Position numbers and translations under genes: made by a program
Shown: positions 53,983 to 63,368 of the stretch, one piece after another
How the letters are laid out: every line of letters starts with the position of its first letter
How positions within the stretch are numbered: the stretch's first letter is position 1
DNA from: Cyanobium sp. NIES-981
GTDB lineage: Bacteria > Cyanobacteriota > Cyanobacteriia > PCC-6307 > Cyanobiaceae
Assembly: GCF_900088535.1 (NCBI RefSeq)
Contig: NZ_LT578417.1
Coordinates: 744,001-808,000, forward strand
Direction of reading: 5' to 3'
DNA: 64,000 bases
Notes under the pieces: generated by a model
The model's database searches: none
What the model was told of the DNA's origin: nothing
The model's input: only the letters and a program-made list of their open reading frames with translations

Positions 53983-55304
53983 CCATGACCACCCACTCTC
54001 ATAAGCCCTGGACCGATAAAGGGGGTCACGTCAGGTGTACTTCCGGAAGCGGCTGCCAGATTCGGTCGTGAATGACTGCAATGAACGAATCGTGCGTCAC
54101 GGTCTGAACGTGATCCGTTCGTCTGCAGTTGATGAGCACGACAGCAGCGATGGAGGCGGAGCCGGGAGCGCAGCTGATCAGAAGATTGAATCCAAAACGC
54201 CACGGCCAAATCAGGGGTCACTGCTGATTGATGCGACATGCGTTCCGGCAGATATTCGGCATCCAACGGATCTCTCGCTGCTCAATGAAGGCCGAGAGCT
54301 CACCGAGACTCTGATCGATGCCATGTATTCGCAGGTCAGAGAGTCCTTTGGTCACAAACCACGAACGCATCGGAAGCAGGCCAGGCAGCAGTTCCTCGCC
54401 GTGGCCAAGAAAAAACGCCCTCGGTTTCTCAAGATCCGCAAAGCGATCAAGCAACAGCTTGGGCATCTCAAGCGCAACCTTGCCAACATTGACGCCCTGA
54501 CAGCCTGTGGCGCAAGCCTTCTGGCGGCTGGGCGGCATGCCTATCAGAAGCTGTTGGTTGTCAGTGAGCTGGTCCGCCAGCAGAACATTCTCTATCGCTC
54601 AGACACCAGAAGTATTCCCGCTCGCATCGTCAGCCTCTGTCAAGCGCACATCAGGCCAATTGTTCGCGGCAAGGCGAGGTGCAATGTTGAGTTCGGCGCC
54701 AAGATCTCACTTTCTGTCACCGATGAAGGATTTGCTTTCCTGGATCGGCTGAGCTTTGACCCCTACAACGAAGGGGAAGATCTGAAAGTTCAGGCCCAAG
54801 CCTATCGTCGTCGATACGGCTGCTATCCGGAGGTGATCTGCGCTGATCAGATCTACCGCACAAGATCAAATCGGGCATTCTGCCAGCGTCACGGCATTCG
54901 GCTGAGTGGGCCTCGTCTTGGTCGCCCGAAGAATGATCCGGAGTTGGTGGCAGCCGAGAGGCGGCAGTTCGTTGATGATCAAAGGCGGCGCAATGCTGTT
55001 GAAGGCAAGATCGGTCAAGGCAAGCGTCGCTATGGATTGGGATTGATCCGAGAGAAACTGCCGGCAACACAGGGTTCATCCATCGCGATGAATGTCCTGG
55101 TCATGAACCTCCAGAAGCTCCTGGAGCTTCTTTGTCTCTATTTTGTGCTCTGCTGGCAACTCTTGGTCTCCGCCGCACGGGCTCTGAGCTCCAGCAGCAG
55201 AGAGCTGAGTTGTCAGCTCAGCGGGGCCTGAGGATCACTCAGAGGTCGCCCGGGCAGGCTCATTGTGGTGCGCATTGCCCGCGGCTCACTTTCTCAGGAG
55301 GCCC

Positions 55305-55711
55305 CACGTAGACCGAGAACAGCATGCAAAATGGCGCAGGTGGAGAATCATCTACAAATTACTCCCCACCACCATTCGGACTCGTAGGCGCTGTTGCAGG
55401 ATTGCCTCTTGTGCTCTCAATAAGGAGCTTCCTAGGGGAATAGACTATATAGGGCCTAGCACAATGTTGGCATGGAGCAACGTCAGCCCACAGCCCCACC
55501 CCTGAGAAGTCACCTCCAGCGACTCCCTCAATCCAGCCCGCTGATCCGAGGCGCCCGCGTCTTGGCGCCCTCAGCCCCACCGATCAAATGTGGGTCACTG
55601 CTCGAGCCGCCACCATAGTGCGCTGCGTCCTTCATGGGGTTCTGTCTCAACAGAGGCTCGCTGAGCTGCTCGCTTGAACAACATGGTGATACACAACCCT
55701 TAGGCCCATTA
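55305..55711. other. Spacer with IS481 end fragment
   Basis: About 400 bp between IS5-like copy 1 and the IS481 element. Around 55648-55700 lies a solo plus-strand IS481 3' end (QQRLAELLA stop, then ATGGTGATACACAAC) matching the pseudogene end near 50800-50860. The rest has no recognisable gene. Confidence 0.5.
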
Positions 55712-56126
55712 GGTGTGTTTTCTCACCAGGTCATTCAGCGATCAGCAATCGCTGGAGGGACTGCTGAGGCGTGAGGCCACCGAGAGCCATGTGGCACCTG
55801 TTGCCGTTATAGATGGCCAGATAGCGACGTAGCCAGCGGTTGCGTTCCTCCGATGTCTGGTAGGCGATCACGTAGGCCCATTCCGCCAGGATCGTTTTGA
55901 TAAACCGCTCGGCCTTGCCGTTGGTTTGCGGCGTATAGGGCTTGGTGCGGATGGGTTTCAGATCCAATGCCCGGCAGGCTTTTCGCCAATCCCCTGAGCG
56001 GTAGGCGGAGCCGTTATCCGACAGGATCCTCCGGCAGGTGATCCCCTGCTCCGAGAACCAACCGACTGCACGGGCCAGGAATCCAACAGTCGTTGCCCTC
56101 TGCTCGTCGGCCAGCACCTCCACATA

Positions 56127-57841
56127 GGGCCTCCTGAGAAAAGCCACATCCACTGCAGCGCAATGGATGTGAGCAGTTTTCTCGGCTAAAATGTACGAGA
56201 TTGGGCTCGTTTGCGCCCAAAAGCCGCCCAGAGTTTTCCACATGTACCGACGTGAGCATCGTGATCAGCTCTCGTTCGAGGACTTCTTCCTGCCGTTTGG
56301 AGGAAAGCTCTCTGGTGACAATCGCTGGATCAAGCTGGCTGAGCTGATCCCATGGGATGAGCTGGAAGGTGACTATGCAGCTCAGTTCTGCAAGGGCTTT
56401 GGCGCCCCGGCAAAGCCATTTCGCATGGCACTGGGCGCCCTGATCATCAAGGCCCGCATGGGGCTGACTGATGAAGAACTGGTTGAGCAAATCAAAGAGA
56501 ACCCCTATCTCCAGTTCTTCATCGGCCTGGAGGCATTTCAGTACTCGGCTCCGTTTGACCCATCAATGATGGTGTACTTCCGGAAGCGGCTGCCAGATTC
56601 GGTCGTGAATGACTGCAATGAACGAATCGTGCGTCACGGTCTGAACGTGATCCGTTCGTCTGCAGTTGATGAGCACGACAGCAGCGATGGAGGCGGAGCC
56701 GGGAGCGCAGCTGATCAGAAGATTGAATCCAAAACGCCACGGCCAAATCAGGGGTCACTGCTGATTGATGCGACATGCGTTCCGGCAGATATTCGGCATC
56801 CAACGGATCTCTCGCTGCTCAATGAAGGCCGAGAGCTCACCGAGACTCTGATCGATGCCATGTATTCGCAGGTCAGAGAGTCCTTTGGTCACAAACCACG
56901 AACGCATCGGAAGCAGGCCAGGCAGCAGTTCCTCGCCGTGGCCAAGAAAAAACGCCCTCGGTTTCTCAAGATCCGCAAAGCGATCAAGCAACAGCTTGGG
57001 CATCTCAAGCGCAACCTTGCCAACATTGACGCCCTGACAGCCTGTGGCGCAAGCCTTCTGGCGGCTGGGCGGCATGCCTATCAGAAGCTGTTGGTTGTCA
57101 GTGAGCTGGTCCGCCAGCAGAACATTCTCTATCGCTCAGACACCAGAAGTATTCCCGCTCGCATCGTCAGCCTCTGTCAAGCGCACATCAGGCCAATTGT
57201 TCGCGGCAAGGCGAGGTGCAATGTTGAGTTCGGCGCCAAGATCTCACTTTCTGTCACCGATGAAGGATTTGCTTTCCTGGATCGGCTGAGCTTTGACCCC
57301 TACAACGAAGGGGAAGATCTGAAAGTTCAGGCCCAAGCCTATCGTCGTCGATACGGCTGCTATCCGGAGGTGATCTGCGCTGATCAGATCTACCGCACAA
57401 GATCAAATCGGGCATTCTGCCAGCGTCACGGCATTCGGCTGAGTGGGCCTCGTCTTGGTCGCCCGAAGAATGATCCGGAGTTGGTGGCAGCCGAGAGGCG
57501 GCAGTTCGTTGATGATCAAAGGCGGCGCAATGCTGTTGAAGGCAAGATCGGTCAAGGCAAGCGTCGCTATGGATTGGGATTGATCCGAGAGAAACTGCCG
57601 GCAACACAGGGTTTATCCATCGCGATGAATGTCCTGGTCATGAACCTCCAGAAGCTCCTGGAGCTTCTTTGTCTCTATTTTGTGCTCTGCTGGCAACTCT
57701 TGGTCTCCGCCGCACGGGCTCTGAGCTCCAGCAGCAGAGAGCTGAGTTGTCAGCTCAGCGGGGCCTGAGGATCACTCAGAGGTCGCCCGGGCAGGCTCAT
57801 TGTGGTGCGCATTGCCCGCGGCTCACTTTCTCAGGAGGCCC
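56127..57841 (+). mobile_element. IS5-like element, copy 2 (1715 bp, intact)
   Basis: Same ends as copy 1 (GGGCCTCCTGAG ... CTCAGGAGGCCC). Target duplication CACATA at 56121-56126 and 57842-57847. It splits the IS481 transposase between RLAYV and EVLADEQ codons. Nearly identical to copy 1. Confidence 0.93.
56242..57768 (+). CDS. IS5-like transposase, intact copy
   Basis: From ATG 56242 the frame encodes 508 residues. It has the N-terminal domain (MALGALIIKARMGLTDEELV, EQIKENPYLQFFIGLEAFQ) and a DDE-type core (SLLIDATCVPADIRHPTDLS for the first Asp; EGKIGQGKRRYGLGLI near the C-terminus for the Glu). A further ATG exists at 56191 upstream, but the usual family start is MYRREHRDQLSFED. The C-terminal hydrophobic LELLCLYFVLCWQLL tail is present. 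Confidence 0.93.
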   Translation: MYRREHRDQLSFEDFFLPFGGKLSGDNRWIKLAELIPWDELEGDYAAQFCKGFGAPAKPFRMALGALIIKARMGLTDEELVEQIKENPYLQFFIGLEAFQYSAPFDPSMMVYFRKRLPDSVVNDCNERIVRHGLNVIRSSAVDEHDSSDGGGAGSAADQKIESKTPRPNQGSLLIDATCVPADIRHPTDLSLLNEGRELTETLIDAMYSQVRESFGHKPRTHRKQARQQFLAVAKKKRPRFLKIRKAIKQQLGHLKRNLANIDALTACGASLLAAGRHAYQKLLVVSELVRQQNILYRSDTRSIPARIVSLCQAHIRPIVRGKARCNVEFGAKISLSVTDEGFAFLDRLSFDPYNEGEDLKVQAQAYRRRYGCYPEVICADQIYRTRSNRAFCQRHGIRLSGPRLGRPKNDPELVAAERRQFVDDQRRRNAVEGKIGQGKRRYGLGLIREKLPATQGLSIAMNVLVMNLQKLLELLCLYFVLCWQLLVSAARALSSSSRELSCQLSGA

Positions 57842-58072
57842 CACATACGCCAGGCGGGTGGCGTCGTCGATGGCGACGTGCACCTTCTCGTAGCCGGCGC
57901 CTCGGGAAGAGCCTTGACGACGGTCACCGGTGATCCGGTGACCGACCCGCTCAAACCTGGCCAGCTGTTTGGTGTCGACATGGATCATGTCGCCAGGCTG
58001 ACGTGGACCCCGGGAATTGGTCCAGGGTGAATGAGAGTCCTCAGCCGGCCAGACTGGGCCGGGGACTTCACC

Positions 58073-58351
58073 ATGAAACGCACCAGGCACACAGCGGAGC
58101 AGATCATCCGCAAGCTCAAGACCGCCGACCAGCTGATTGCCCAGGGCAAGACCGTCGCCGATGTCTGCCGCGTCATCGAGGTGACACAGCCGACGTATCA
58201 CCGCTGGAAGCAGCAGTACGGCGGGATGCAGGCCGAGGAGGCCCGCCGGCTGACGCAGCTGGAGAAGGAGAACGCCCGGCTCAAGAAGTTGTTGGCAGAA
58301 GCCGAGTTGGAGAAGGCGATGCTCAAGGACCTTGCGGAGGGAAACTTCTGA
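58073..58351 (+). CDS. IS3-family transposase OrfA, copy B
   Basis: A 92-residue HTH protein with the same sequence as OrfA of copy A (orfA frame). The GGGAAAC slippery site lies at 58339-58345. One codon in the alternative frame differs from copy A (CCGACGTAT versus CCGACCTAT), silent in OrfA. Confidence 0.93.
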   Translation: MKRTRHTAEQIIRKLKTADQLIAQGKTVADVCRVIEVTQPTYHRWKQQYGGMQAEEARRLTQLEKENARLKKLLAEAELEKAMLKDLAEGNF

Positions 58352-59187
58352 GCCCGGAACGCCGTCGCAGGGCCGTCACGGTCCTGCAGGAGCGTTACCG
58401 GGCATCAGAGCGCCAGGCCTGCCGTGTTGTGGGGCAGCACCGCAGCACCCAGCGCCATTGCGGGAAGGTCGTCGACCTGGAGGAGACCAAGCTTCGGCAC
58501 CGCCTGAGGGAGATTGCAGCTGAGCACATCCGCTGGGGCCGCCGCATGGCCTACCGCCTGCTGCGTCGGGAGGGCTGGACCGTGAACCACAAGCGGGTGC
58601 AACGGCTCTGGCGGGAGGAGGGGCTGCAGCGGCCCACTCCCAGGAAGCGGAAGCGGGCACGGCCCGCCGACGGCTCGGTGAGGCGTCACCGGGCCCAGCA
58701 TCCCCACCAGGTGTGGGCCATGGATTTCCAGTTCGATGCCACCGCCGATGGCCGCAGACTCAAGTTCCTGAACGTGATCGACGAGCACAGCCGCCTCTGC
58801 CTGGCGATCCGGGTGGGCAGGCGGTGCAAGGCCAAAGACGTGGTGACTGTGCTGGAGGAACTCACCAGCCTCTACCCGGCGCCAGCGTTCATCCGATCGG
58901 ACAACGGCCCTGAGTTCATTGCCCAGGCTCTACGGGACTGGTGTGAGACCAATACCACCACCAGCACGGCCTACATCGAGCCAGGATCCCCGTGGGAGAA
59001 CGGTTTTGCCGAGTCGTTCAACGGCCGGTTCCGGGATGAGTTCCTCAACACCGAGTTGTTCACCACAGCCCCGGAGGCTCAGATCCTGGCCGATCGCTGG
59101 CGATGGGAGTACAACACGCTCAGGCCACACTCGGCCCTCCAAGGGCGTACGCCCATGGAGGCAGCTCAACAAGGAGCTGCAGCATGA
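58348..59187 (+). CDS. IS3-family transposase OrfB, copy B
   Basis: A 279-residue DDE integrase-fold protein, in the -1 frame to OrfA. Identical to copy A except for a serine/asparagine change near the third catalytic region (CETNTTTST versus CETSTTTST). All catalytic motifs are intact, so this copy should be active. Confidence 0.93.
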   Translation: MSPERRRRAVTVLQERYRASERQACRVVGQHRSTQRHCGKVVDLEETKLRHRLREIAAEHIRWGRRMAYRLLRREGWTVNHKRVQRLWREEGLQRPTPRKRKRARPADGSVRRHRAQHPHQVWAMDFQFDATADGRRLKFLNVIDEHSRLCLAIRVGRRCKAKDVVTVLEELTSLYPAPAFIRSDNGPEFIAQALRDWCETNTTTSTAYIEPGSPWENGFAESFNGRFRDEFLNTELFTTAPEAQILADRWRWEYNTLRPHSALQGRTPMEAAQQGAAA

Positions 59188-59632
59188 CCATGACCACCCA
59201 CTCTCATAAGCCCTGGACCGATAAAGGGGGTCACGTCAAGGCCGCTCCCACTGGTAGCGGCGAACTGGAACCTTGGGTTCAAGATTTCTGAGCCGTCCCA
59301 GCCCCAGGGCATTCATCACACGTCCGACGGTCGAGAGGGGCGCCTTGACGGCCCTGGCGATGCGCCGGAGAGTGCAGCGCTGGTGCCGTAGATCCACAGC
59401 CTGCTGCAGTTGCTGCGGATCGAGCGTCCGCCGCTGGGTGCGGCGAACACTCCGTCGATCCGCCAGTGCCGTTACGCCGCCATCACGGAAACGCGCCAGC
59501 CACTTGTAGGCGCTGCGCAGGCTGATCCCGGCTTGTGCCGCAAGGGCCTTGAGCGGCATGACGTGGACCCCGGGAATTGGTCCAGGGTGAATGAGAGTCC
59601 TCAGCCGGCCAGACTGGGCCGGGGACTTCACC

Positions 59633-59911
59633 ATGAAACGCACCAGGCACACAGCGGAGCAGATCATCCGCAAGCTCAAGACCGCCGACCAGCTGATTGC
59701 CCAGGGCAAGACCGTCGCCGATGTCTGCCGCGTCATCGAGGTGACACAGCCGACGTATCACCGCTGGAAGCAGCAGTACGGCGGGATGCAGGCCGAGGAG
59801 GCCCGCCGGCTGACGCAGCTGGAGAAGGAGAACGCCCGGCTCAAGAAGTTGTTGGCAGAAGCCGAGTTGGAGAAGGCGATGCTCAAGGACCTTGCGGAGG
59901 GAAACTTCTGA
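59633..59911 (+). CDS. IS3-family transposase OrfA, copy C
   Basis: A 92-residue HTH protein identical to copy B OrfA. The slippery heptamer GGGAAAC lies at 59899-59905. Confidence 0.93.
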   Translation: MKRTRHTAEQIIRKLKTADQLIAQGKTVADVCRVIEVTQPTYHRWKQQYGGMQAEEARRLTQLEKENARLKKLLAEAELEKAMLKDLAEGNF

Positions 59912-60747
59912 GCCCGGAACGCCGTCGCAGGGCCGTCACGGTCCTGCAGGAGCGTTACCGGGCATCAGAGCGCCAGGCCTGCCGTGTTGTGGGGCAGCAC
60001 CGCAGCACCCAGCGCCATTGCGGGAAGGTCGTCGACCTGGAGGAGACCAAGCTTCGGCACCGCCTGAGGGAGATTGCAGCTGAGCACATCCGCTGGGGCC
60101 GCCGCATGGCCTACCGCCTGCTGCGTCGGGAGGGCTGGACCGTGAACCACAAGCGGGTGCAACGGCTCTGGCGGGAGGAGGGGCTGCAGCGGCCCACTCC
60201 CAGGAAGCGGAAGCGGGCACGGCCCGCCGACGGCTCGGTGAGGCGTCACCGGGCCCAGCATCCCCACCAGGTGTGGGCCATGGATTTCCAGTTCGATGCC
60301 ACCGCCGATGGCCGCAGACTCAAGTTCCTGAACGTGATCGACGAGCACAGCCGCCTCTGCCTGGCGATCCGGGTGGGCAGGCGGTGCAAGGCCAAAGACG
60401 TGGTGACTGTGCTGGAGGAACTCACCAGCCTCTACCCGGCGCCAGCGTTCATCCGATCGGACAACGGCCCTGAGTTCATTGCCCAGGCCCTACGGGACTG
60501 GTGCGAGGCCAGCAGCGCCACCAGCACGGCCTACATCGAGCCAGGATCCCCGTGGGAGAACGGTTTTGCCGAGTCGTTCAACGGCCGGTTCCGCGATGAA
60601 TTCCTCAACACCGAGTTGTTCACCACAGCCCCGGAGGCTCAGATCCTGGCCGATCGCTGGCGATGGGAGTACAACTCACTCAGGCCGCATTCGGCCCTCC
60701 AAGGGCGTACGCCCATGGAGGCAGCTCAACAAGGAGCTGCAGCATGA
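59908..60747 (+). CDS. IS3-family transposase OrfB, copy C
   Basis: A 279-residue DDE protein with intact motifs. It differs from A and B in one patch (60489-60515), which encodes CEASSATST, and in several silent changes up to 60690. The rest is identical. The patchy divergence suggests an older or recombined copy. Confidence 0.92.
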   Translation: MSPERRRRAVTVLQERYRASERQACRVVGQHRSTQRHCGKVVDLEETKLRHRLREIAAEHIRWGRRMAYRLLRREGWTVNHKRVQRLWREEGLQRPTPRKRKRARPADGSVRRHRAQHPHQVWAMDFQFDATADGRRLKFLNVIDEHSRLCLAIRVGRRCKAKDVVTVLEELTSLYPAPAFIRSDNGPEFIAQALRDWCEASSATSTAYIEPGSPWENGFAESFNGRFRDEFLNTELFTTAPEAQILADRWRWEYNSLRPHSALQGRTPMEAAQQGAAA

Positions 60748-60880
60748 CCATGACCACCCACTCTCATAAGCCCTGGACCGATAAAGGGGGTCACGTCAGG
60801 CACGCCCTCATTGAGGTGCCGACGAATCAGGCGTTCCCGACTGATCGGCGTCAGTCGGGCATTGGGGTGGCTATGCATGG

Positions 60881-60934
60881 GGTGTGAGGTCTTGGGATGG
60901 GCGGTGACACCCCGACCCTGGCGACCTCACACCC
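60881..60934. repeat. Inverted repeat at the IS481 5' end
   Basis: GGTGTGAGGTC and GACCTCACACC face each other within about 54 bp upstream of the IS481 transposase start. Together with the end at 55712 this fits a subterminal or promoter hairpin of the element. Confidence 0.5.
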
Positions 60935-60973
60935 AATCGTCAGCTGAACAACGTGGTGGGACTACACAATTAG

Positions 60974-62348
60974 GAGTTCGCTGAAAAACCCGCCCACCCC
61001 TGCGAAAATGGAGTATCCGCCTCAGGCTTGATGCGTGGTCAGCAGGAGCGCACAGGCTCACTGTTCTCCTACGTCTCGATCGAGGAGCGGATTCCGGCCG
61101 GCCATCCGCTGCGGCGGATTCGCAAGCTGGCGGATCAGGCTCTCGATCGCCTCAATCCCACCTTCTGCCATCTCTATGCCTCAGAAGGCAGGCCATCGAT
61201 ACCGCCTGAGCAATTGCTGCTGGCCTCACTGCTGCAGGCGTTCTACGGGATCCGTTCGGAGCGCCTGCTGCTGGAGCAGCTCGACTACAACCTGCTGTTC
61301 CGCTGGTTTGTGGGCTTGAGTCCTGACGATCCGATCTGGCATCCGACCACGTTCACCAAGAATCGTGAGCGGCTGCTCAACGAGCAGTTGATGGGCCGGT
61401 TCCTGGAGAAGCTGATGGCGGCACCGGAGGTGAAACCGCTGCTCAGCAATGAACACTTCTCCGTCGATGGCACCCTGCTCCAAGCCTGGGCCTCACATGC
61501 CTCCCTGGAGCGAATCGACGGAGAGGATGACCCGCCGCCTCCGCCATCAGGCCCTGGCGAGGGATTCGGGGCGGCCAAGGATGGCAGGAAGCGGGCCAAG
61601 GGCGACTTCCGCGGGGTGCGTCTCAGCAACAAGACCCATCGCTCCGGCACGGATCCCGACGCTCTTCTGGCCCGCAAGTCGAATGTTCACCCGGCCCTGC
61701 CCAGCTACCGGGGGCATGTGCTCATGGACAACCGCCATGCCCTGGTGGTGGATTGCCGGGTGACCCAGGCTGACGGCTACGGCGAACGGGATGCGGCCAA
61801 GGAGATGGCCGCCGATCTCCCCGGGCACCACCAGAAAACCATCGGTGCTGACAAGAACTACGACACCCATGGATTCGTCGCAGAGATGCGACGGATCGGC
61901 GTTACCCCGCATGTCGCCCAGAACGCAGGACGCTCCGGCGGCTCCGCCATCGATGGCCGCACCACTCGCCATGAGGGCTATGCCAAGTCGATCCATGCAC
62001 GCCGCGGCATCGAGAAGGTTTTCGGCTGGATCAAGCAGTTCGGCGGCCTGCGCCAGTTCAAGCTGCGCGGCCAGGCCAATGTCAGTGCCATGTTCGGACT
62101 GCATGTGATCGCCTACAACCTGATCCGCCTGAGCAACCTGCTCAGGCCTGTGGAGGCGATGGCATGAACAGGCCGTTCTCCAGAGATGGGAGCCTGCGAG
62201 GAGATTCAGCGTCGAGCGAGGTACCAATCCCGAGGATCAGGGACTCACAGCGAGCCTGAGTCATTCCAATAATCGCCTCGCCATGACCAGCTGGCTGGGT
62301 CACGGAGGGGGAGAACTCGCCTCGCGACGAGATTTTTTCTGCAAACTC
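60974..62348 (+). mobile_element. IS5-group element (1375 bp) with TTAG target duplication
   Basis: Imperfect ends GAGTTCGCTGAAAAA (60974) and TTTTTTCTGCAAACTC (to 62348). TTAG is duplicated at 60970-60973 and 62349-62352, fitting the YTAR target of the IS5 group. It encodes one transposase. Unrelated to the 1715-bp IS5-like copies. Confidence 0.88.
61031..62167 (+). CDS. IS5-group transposase, 378 aa
   Basis: From ATG 61031 the frame encodes 378 residues. It has the InsH N-terminal domain (IPAGHPLRRIRKLADQALDR, RPSIPPEQLLLASLLQAFYG) and the DDE core (NEHFSVDGTLLQAWASHASL with first Asp; KTIGADKNYDTHGFV with second; RRGIEKVFGWIKQFGGLRQ with Glu). A proline-rich insert follows the first Asp (DDPPPPPSGPGEGFG). 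It appears intact. Confidence 0.93.
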   Translation: MRGQQERTGSLFSYVSIEERIPAGHPLRRIRKLADQALDRLNPTFCHLYASEGRPSIPPEQLLLASLLQAFYGIRSERLLLEQLDYNLLFRWFVGLSPDDPIWHPTTFTKNRERLLNEQLMGRFLEKLMAAPEVKPLLSNEHFSVDGTLLQAWASHASLERIDGEDDPPPPPSGPGEGFGAAKDGRKRAKGDFRGVRLSNKTHRSGTDPDALLARKSNVHPALPSYRGHVLMDNRHALVVDCRVTQADGYGERDAAKEMAADLPGHHQKTIGADKNYDTHGFVAEMRRIGVTPHVAQNAGRSGGSAIDGRTTRHEGYAKSIHARRGIEKVFGWIKQFGGLRQFKLRGQANVSAMFGLHVIAYNLIRLSNLLRPVEAMA

Positions 62349-62352
62349 TTAG

Positions 62353-62539
62353 GCCCACTCCTCCAGCAAGGTCTTGGGGGTCCGCCAGTTCGGTGCCAAA
62401 CCGGCTTGCCCCGATCAAGCGAGAGCGAGAAGACCCAGGCTTGATGCGTTCCCTGCATACCAGCCCGGTCAGACGCCGAGTTCATTGCCGTCGAGGATTC
62501 CCGCGACCACCATTCAAGGGAGCAGTCTCTGGGGCTTAC
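62353..62539 (-). other. Possible transposase 3' end fragment and spacer
   Basis: Just after the IS5-group element, the minus strand reads NWRTPKTLLEEWA then stop, joined through the TTAG site to TTGTGTAGTCCCACC at 60950-60970. This may be the C-terminus and end of another IS, split by the insertion. The rest of the 187 bp has no gene. Confidence 0.35.
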
Positions 62540-63019
62540 GTGGCCGACCTCCCCTCGACAACCACCTTCCCGCCGGACCCCACGGAACTGGAGCGGGAGA
62601 CTCTCGAGACCACCTACCTCAGTCTCCGTAGCTCCTACCGCTCACTCATGGTGAGCCGGGGGATCCACCGCTCCCAGTCCCAGCGCAGTCGGGACGCCAT
62701 GCGCGCGTTGGAGGAGAAGCTGCGGCAAATCGCTGCCCGGGAGGCCTCGGTGCGGGCAGAGGCCTACGAGATGCTCGAGATCGTGACCGGTGTGATCGGG
62801 GATCTGGAAGACGCGGGTGACGACCTGGTGAATGAGTTCGCGGCCTACCAGAAGGGCAGGAAGACCTACGCCGGAGGCTCCTTCATCGGCCGGATGATCC
62901 AGGCGGTGATCCGTTTCATCAACCGCTGGACCAGAAGCAAGCAGAACCTGGAGGTACTGCTGGAGAAGCAGGCCGCCATGAAGCAGCAGCTGGAGGCTGG
63001 CGATGGGCCGGATCGCTGA
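62540..63019 (+). CDS. Predicted coiled-coil protein upstream of SNF2 helicase
   Basis: From GTG 62540 the frame encodes 159 residues; it is open to 62393, where the composition looks non-coding. Most of it is helical and charged (ALEEKLRQIAAREASVRAEA, LEVLLEKQAAMKQQLEAG), with a short segment GGSFIGRMIQAVIRFINRW that is moderately hydrophobic. No family is recognised. Its end overlaps the next gene by 17 bp, so the two are probably co-translated with the helicase gene that follows. Confidence 0.6.
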   Translation: MADLPSTTTFPPDPTELERETLETTYLSLRSSYRSLMVSRGIHRSQSQRSRDAMRALEEKLRQIAAREASVRAEAYEMLEIVTGVIGDLEDAGDDLVNEFAAYQKGRKTYAGGSFIGRMIQAVIRFINRWTRSKQNLEVLLEKQAAMKQQLEAGDGPDR

Positions 63020-63368
63020 CGCCCTGCGGGACAACCTGCGAACGATCGCCCAGTCCGATGCCCGCAGCCTGCGGGCGCTGGACCAGGAGCTGCAGCAGGC
63101 CAGCGCTGCTGCGGCGACCAGCGCGTTGCCAGGAACGACCGAGGTGGAGGCCCTGCTGGGCAGGGGGTCCTTCACCCATCAGACCCTGGCCACGCTCAAG
63201 GCCCTGTGCAAAGAGCACCGGATCAAGGGCTACAGCCGGATGAAGAAGGCTGATCTAGCCAAGCTGCTTGAGCACCATGGCATTGAGCCCCCACCGCGTC
63301 CTGTGGAGAGCCTGAAGAAGAGCGAACTGGTGGCCCTGGTGAAGCAATTGATGGCTCAGCTGGGATGA
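63003..63368 (+). CDS. SAP/Rho-N-like small protein upstream of SNF2 helicase
   Basis: The 121-residue protein has two short helix-extended-helix motifs typical of SAP, HeH or Rho N-terminal domains. These are TLKALCKEHRIKGYSRMKKA with DLAKLLEHHGI (about residues 61-90) and VESLKKSELVALVKQLMAQL at the C-terminus. Such motifs usually bind DNA or RNA. The N-terminal half is helical. It overlaps the coiled-coil gene by 17 bp and the helicase start by 4 bp (ATGA), which strongly suggests a functional unit. Confidence 0.7.
   Translation: MGRIADALRDNLRTIAQSDARSLRALDQELQQASAAAATSALPGTTEVEALLGRGSFTHQTLATLKALCKEHRIKGYSRMKKADLAKLLEHHGIEPPPRPVESLKKSELVALVKQLMAQLG

Larger units (their letters stand above)
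52794..54033 (+). mobile_element. IS3-family element, copy A (1240 bp)
   Basis: Begins TGACGTGGACCCC and ends GGGGGTCACGTCA, an imperfect inverted repeat. Target duplication GGTG lies at 52790-52793 and 54034-54037. It encodes orfA and orfB joined by a predicted -1 frameshift. It is inserted in the transposase gene of IS5-like copy 1 and is nearly identical to copies B and C. Confidence 0.95.
52461..55231 (+). pseudogene. IS5-like transposase, copy 1, interrupted by IS3
   Basis: The 5' part (52461-52793) encodes MYRREHRDQLSFEDFF... to FDPSMMV. The 3' part (54038-55231) continues with YFRKRLPDSVVNDCNE to the end. Joined after excising the IS3 element and one GGTG copy they make 509 codons, the same as the intact copy at 56242-57768. 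One residue differs (GSSIAMN here, GLSIAMN there). Inactive as it stands. Confidence 0.9.
52346..55304 (+). mobile_element. IS5-like element, copy 1, split by an IS3 insertion
   Basis: Terminal repeats GGGCCTCCTGAGAAA (left) and TTTCTCAGGAGGCCC (right) bound the element. The target duplication CACGTA is at 52340-52345 and 55305-55310. Total length is 2959 bp; removing IS3 copy A and one GGTG duplication gives 1715 bp, exactly the length of copy 2. The element carries one long transposase frame and sits in AT-richer DNA. Confidence 0.9.
57999..59238 (+). mobile_element. IS3-family element, copy B (1240 bp)
   Basis: Ends TGACGTGGACCCC and GGGGGTCACGTCA. Target duplication AGGC at 57995-57998 and 59239-59242. 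Inserted into the IS481 transposase between WERP and GDMIH codons, in opposite orientation to it. Confidence 0.95.
59559..60798 (+). mobile_element. IS3-family element, copy C (1240 bp)
   Basis: Same ends as copies A and B. Target duplication GGCA at 59555-59558 and 60799-60802. Inserted near the 5' end of the IS481 transposase, between GV and PLKAL codons. Confidence 0.95.
55731..60878 (-). pseudogene. IS481-family transposase, four fragments
   Basis: Fragments, in reading order on the minus strand: 60878-60803 (MHSHPNARLTPISRERLIRR...), 59558-59243 (HTH part, [20 protein letters not shown]), 57998-57848 ([20 protein letters not shown]) and 56126-55731 (EVLADEQ...SDNGSAYRSG...LLIAE). They total 939 nt (313 codons with stop) with no other stop. 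The catalytic DDE residues are all present, so it was functional before interruption. Confidence 0.9.
55712..60934 (-). mobile_element. IS481-family element interrupted by three IS insertions
   Basis: Approximate ends are GGTGTGTTTTCTCACCAGG (55712) and CCTGGCGACCTCACACC (to about 60934), which read as an imperfect inverted repeat. Subtracting the IS5-like copy 2 and IS3 copies B and C with one duplication each leaves about 1014 bp, normal for IS481. Its transposase fragments on the minus strand are in one order and phase. No clear target duplication was identified for it. Confidence 0.8.
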
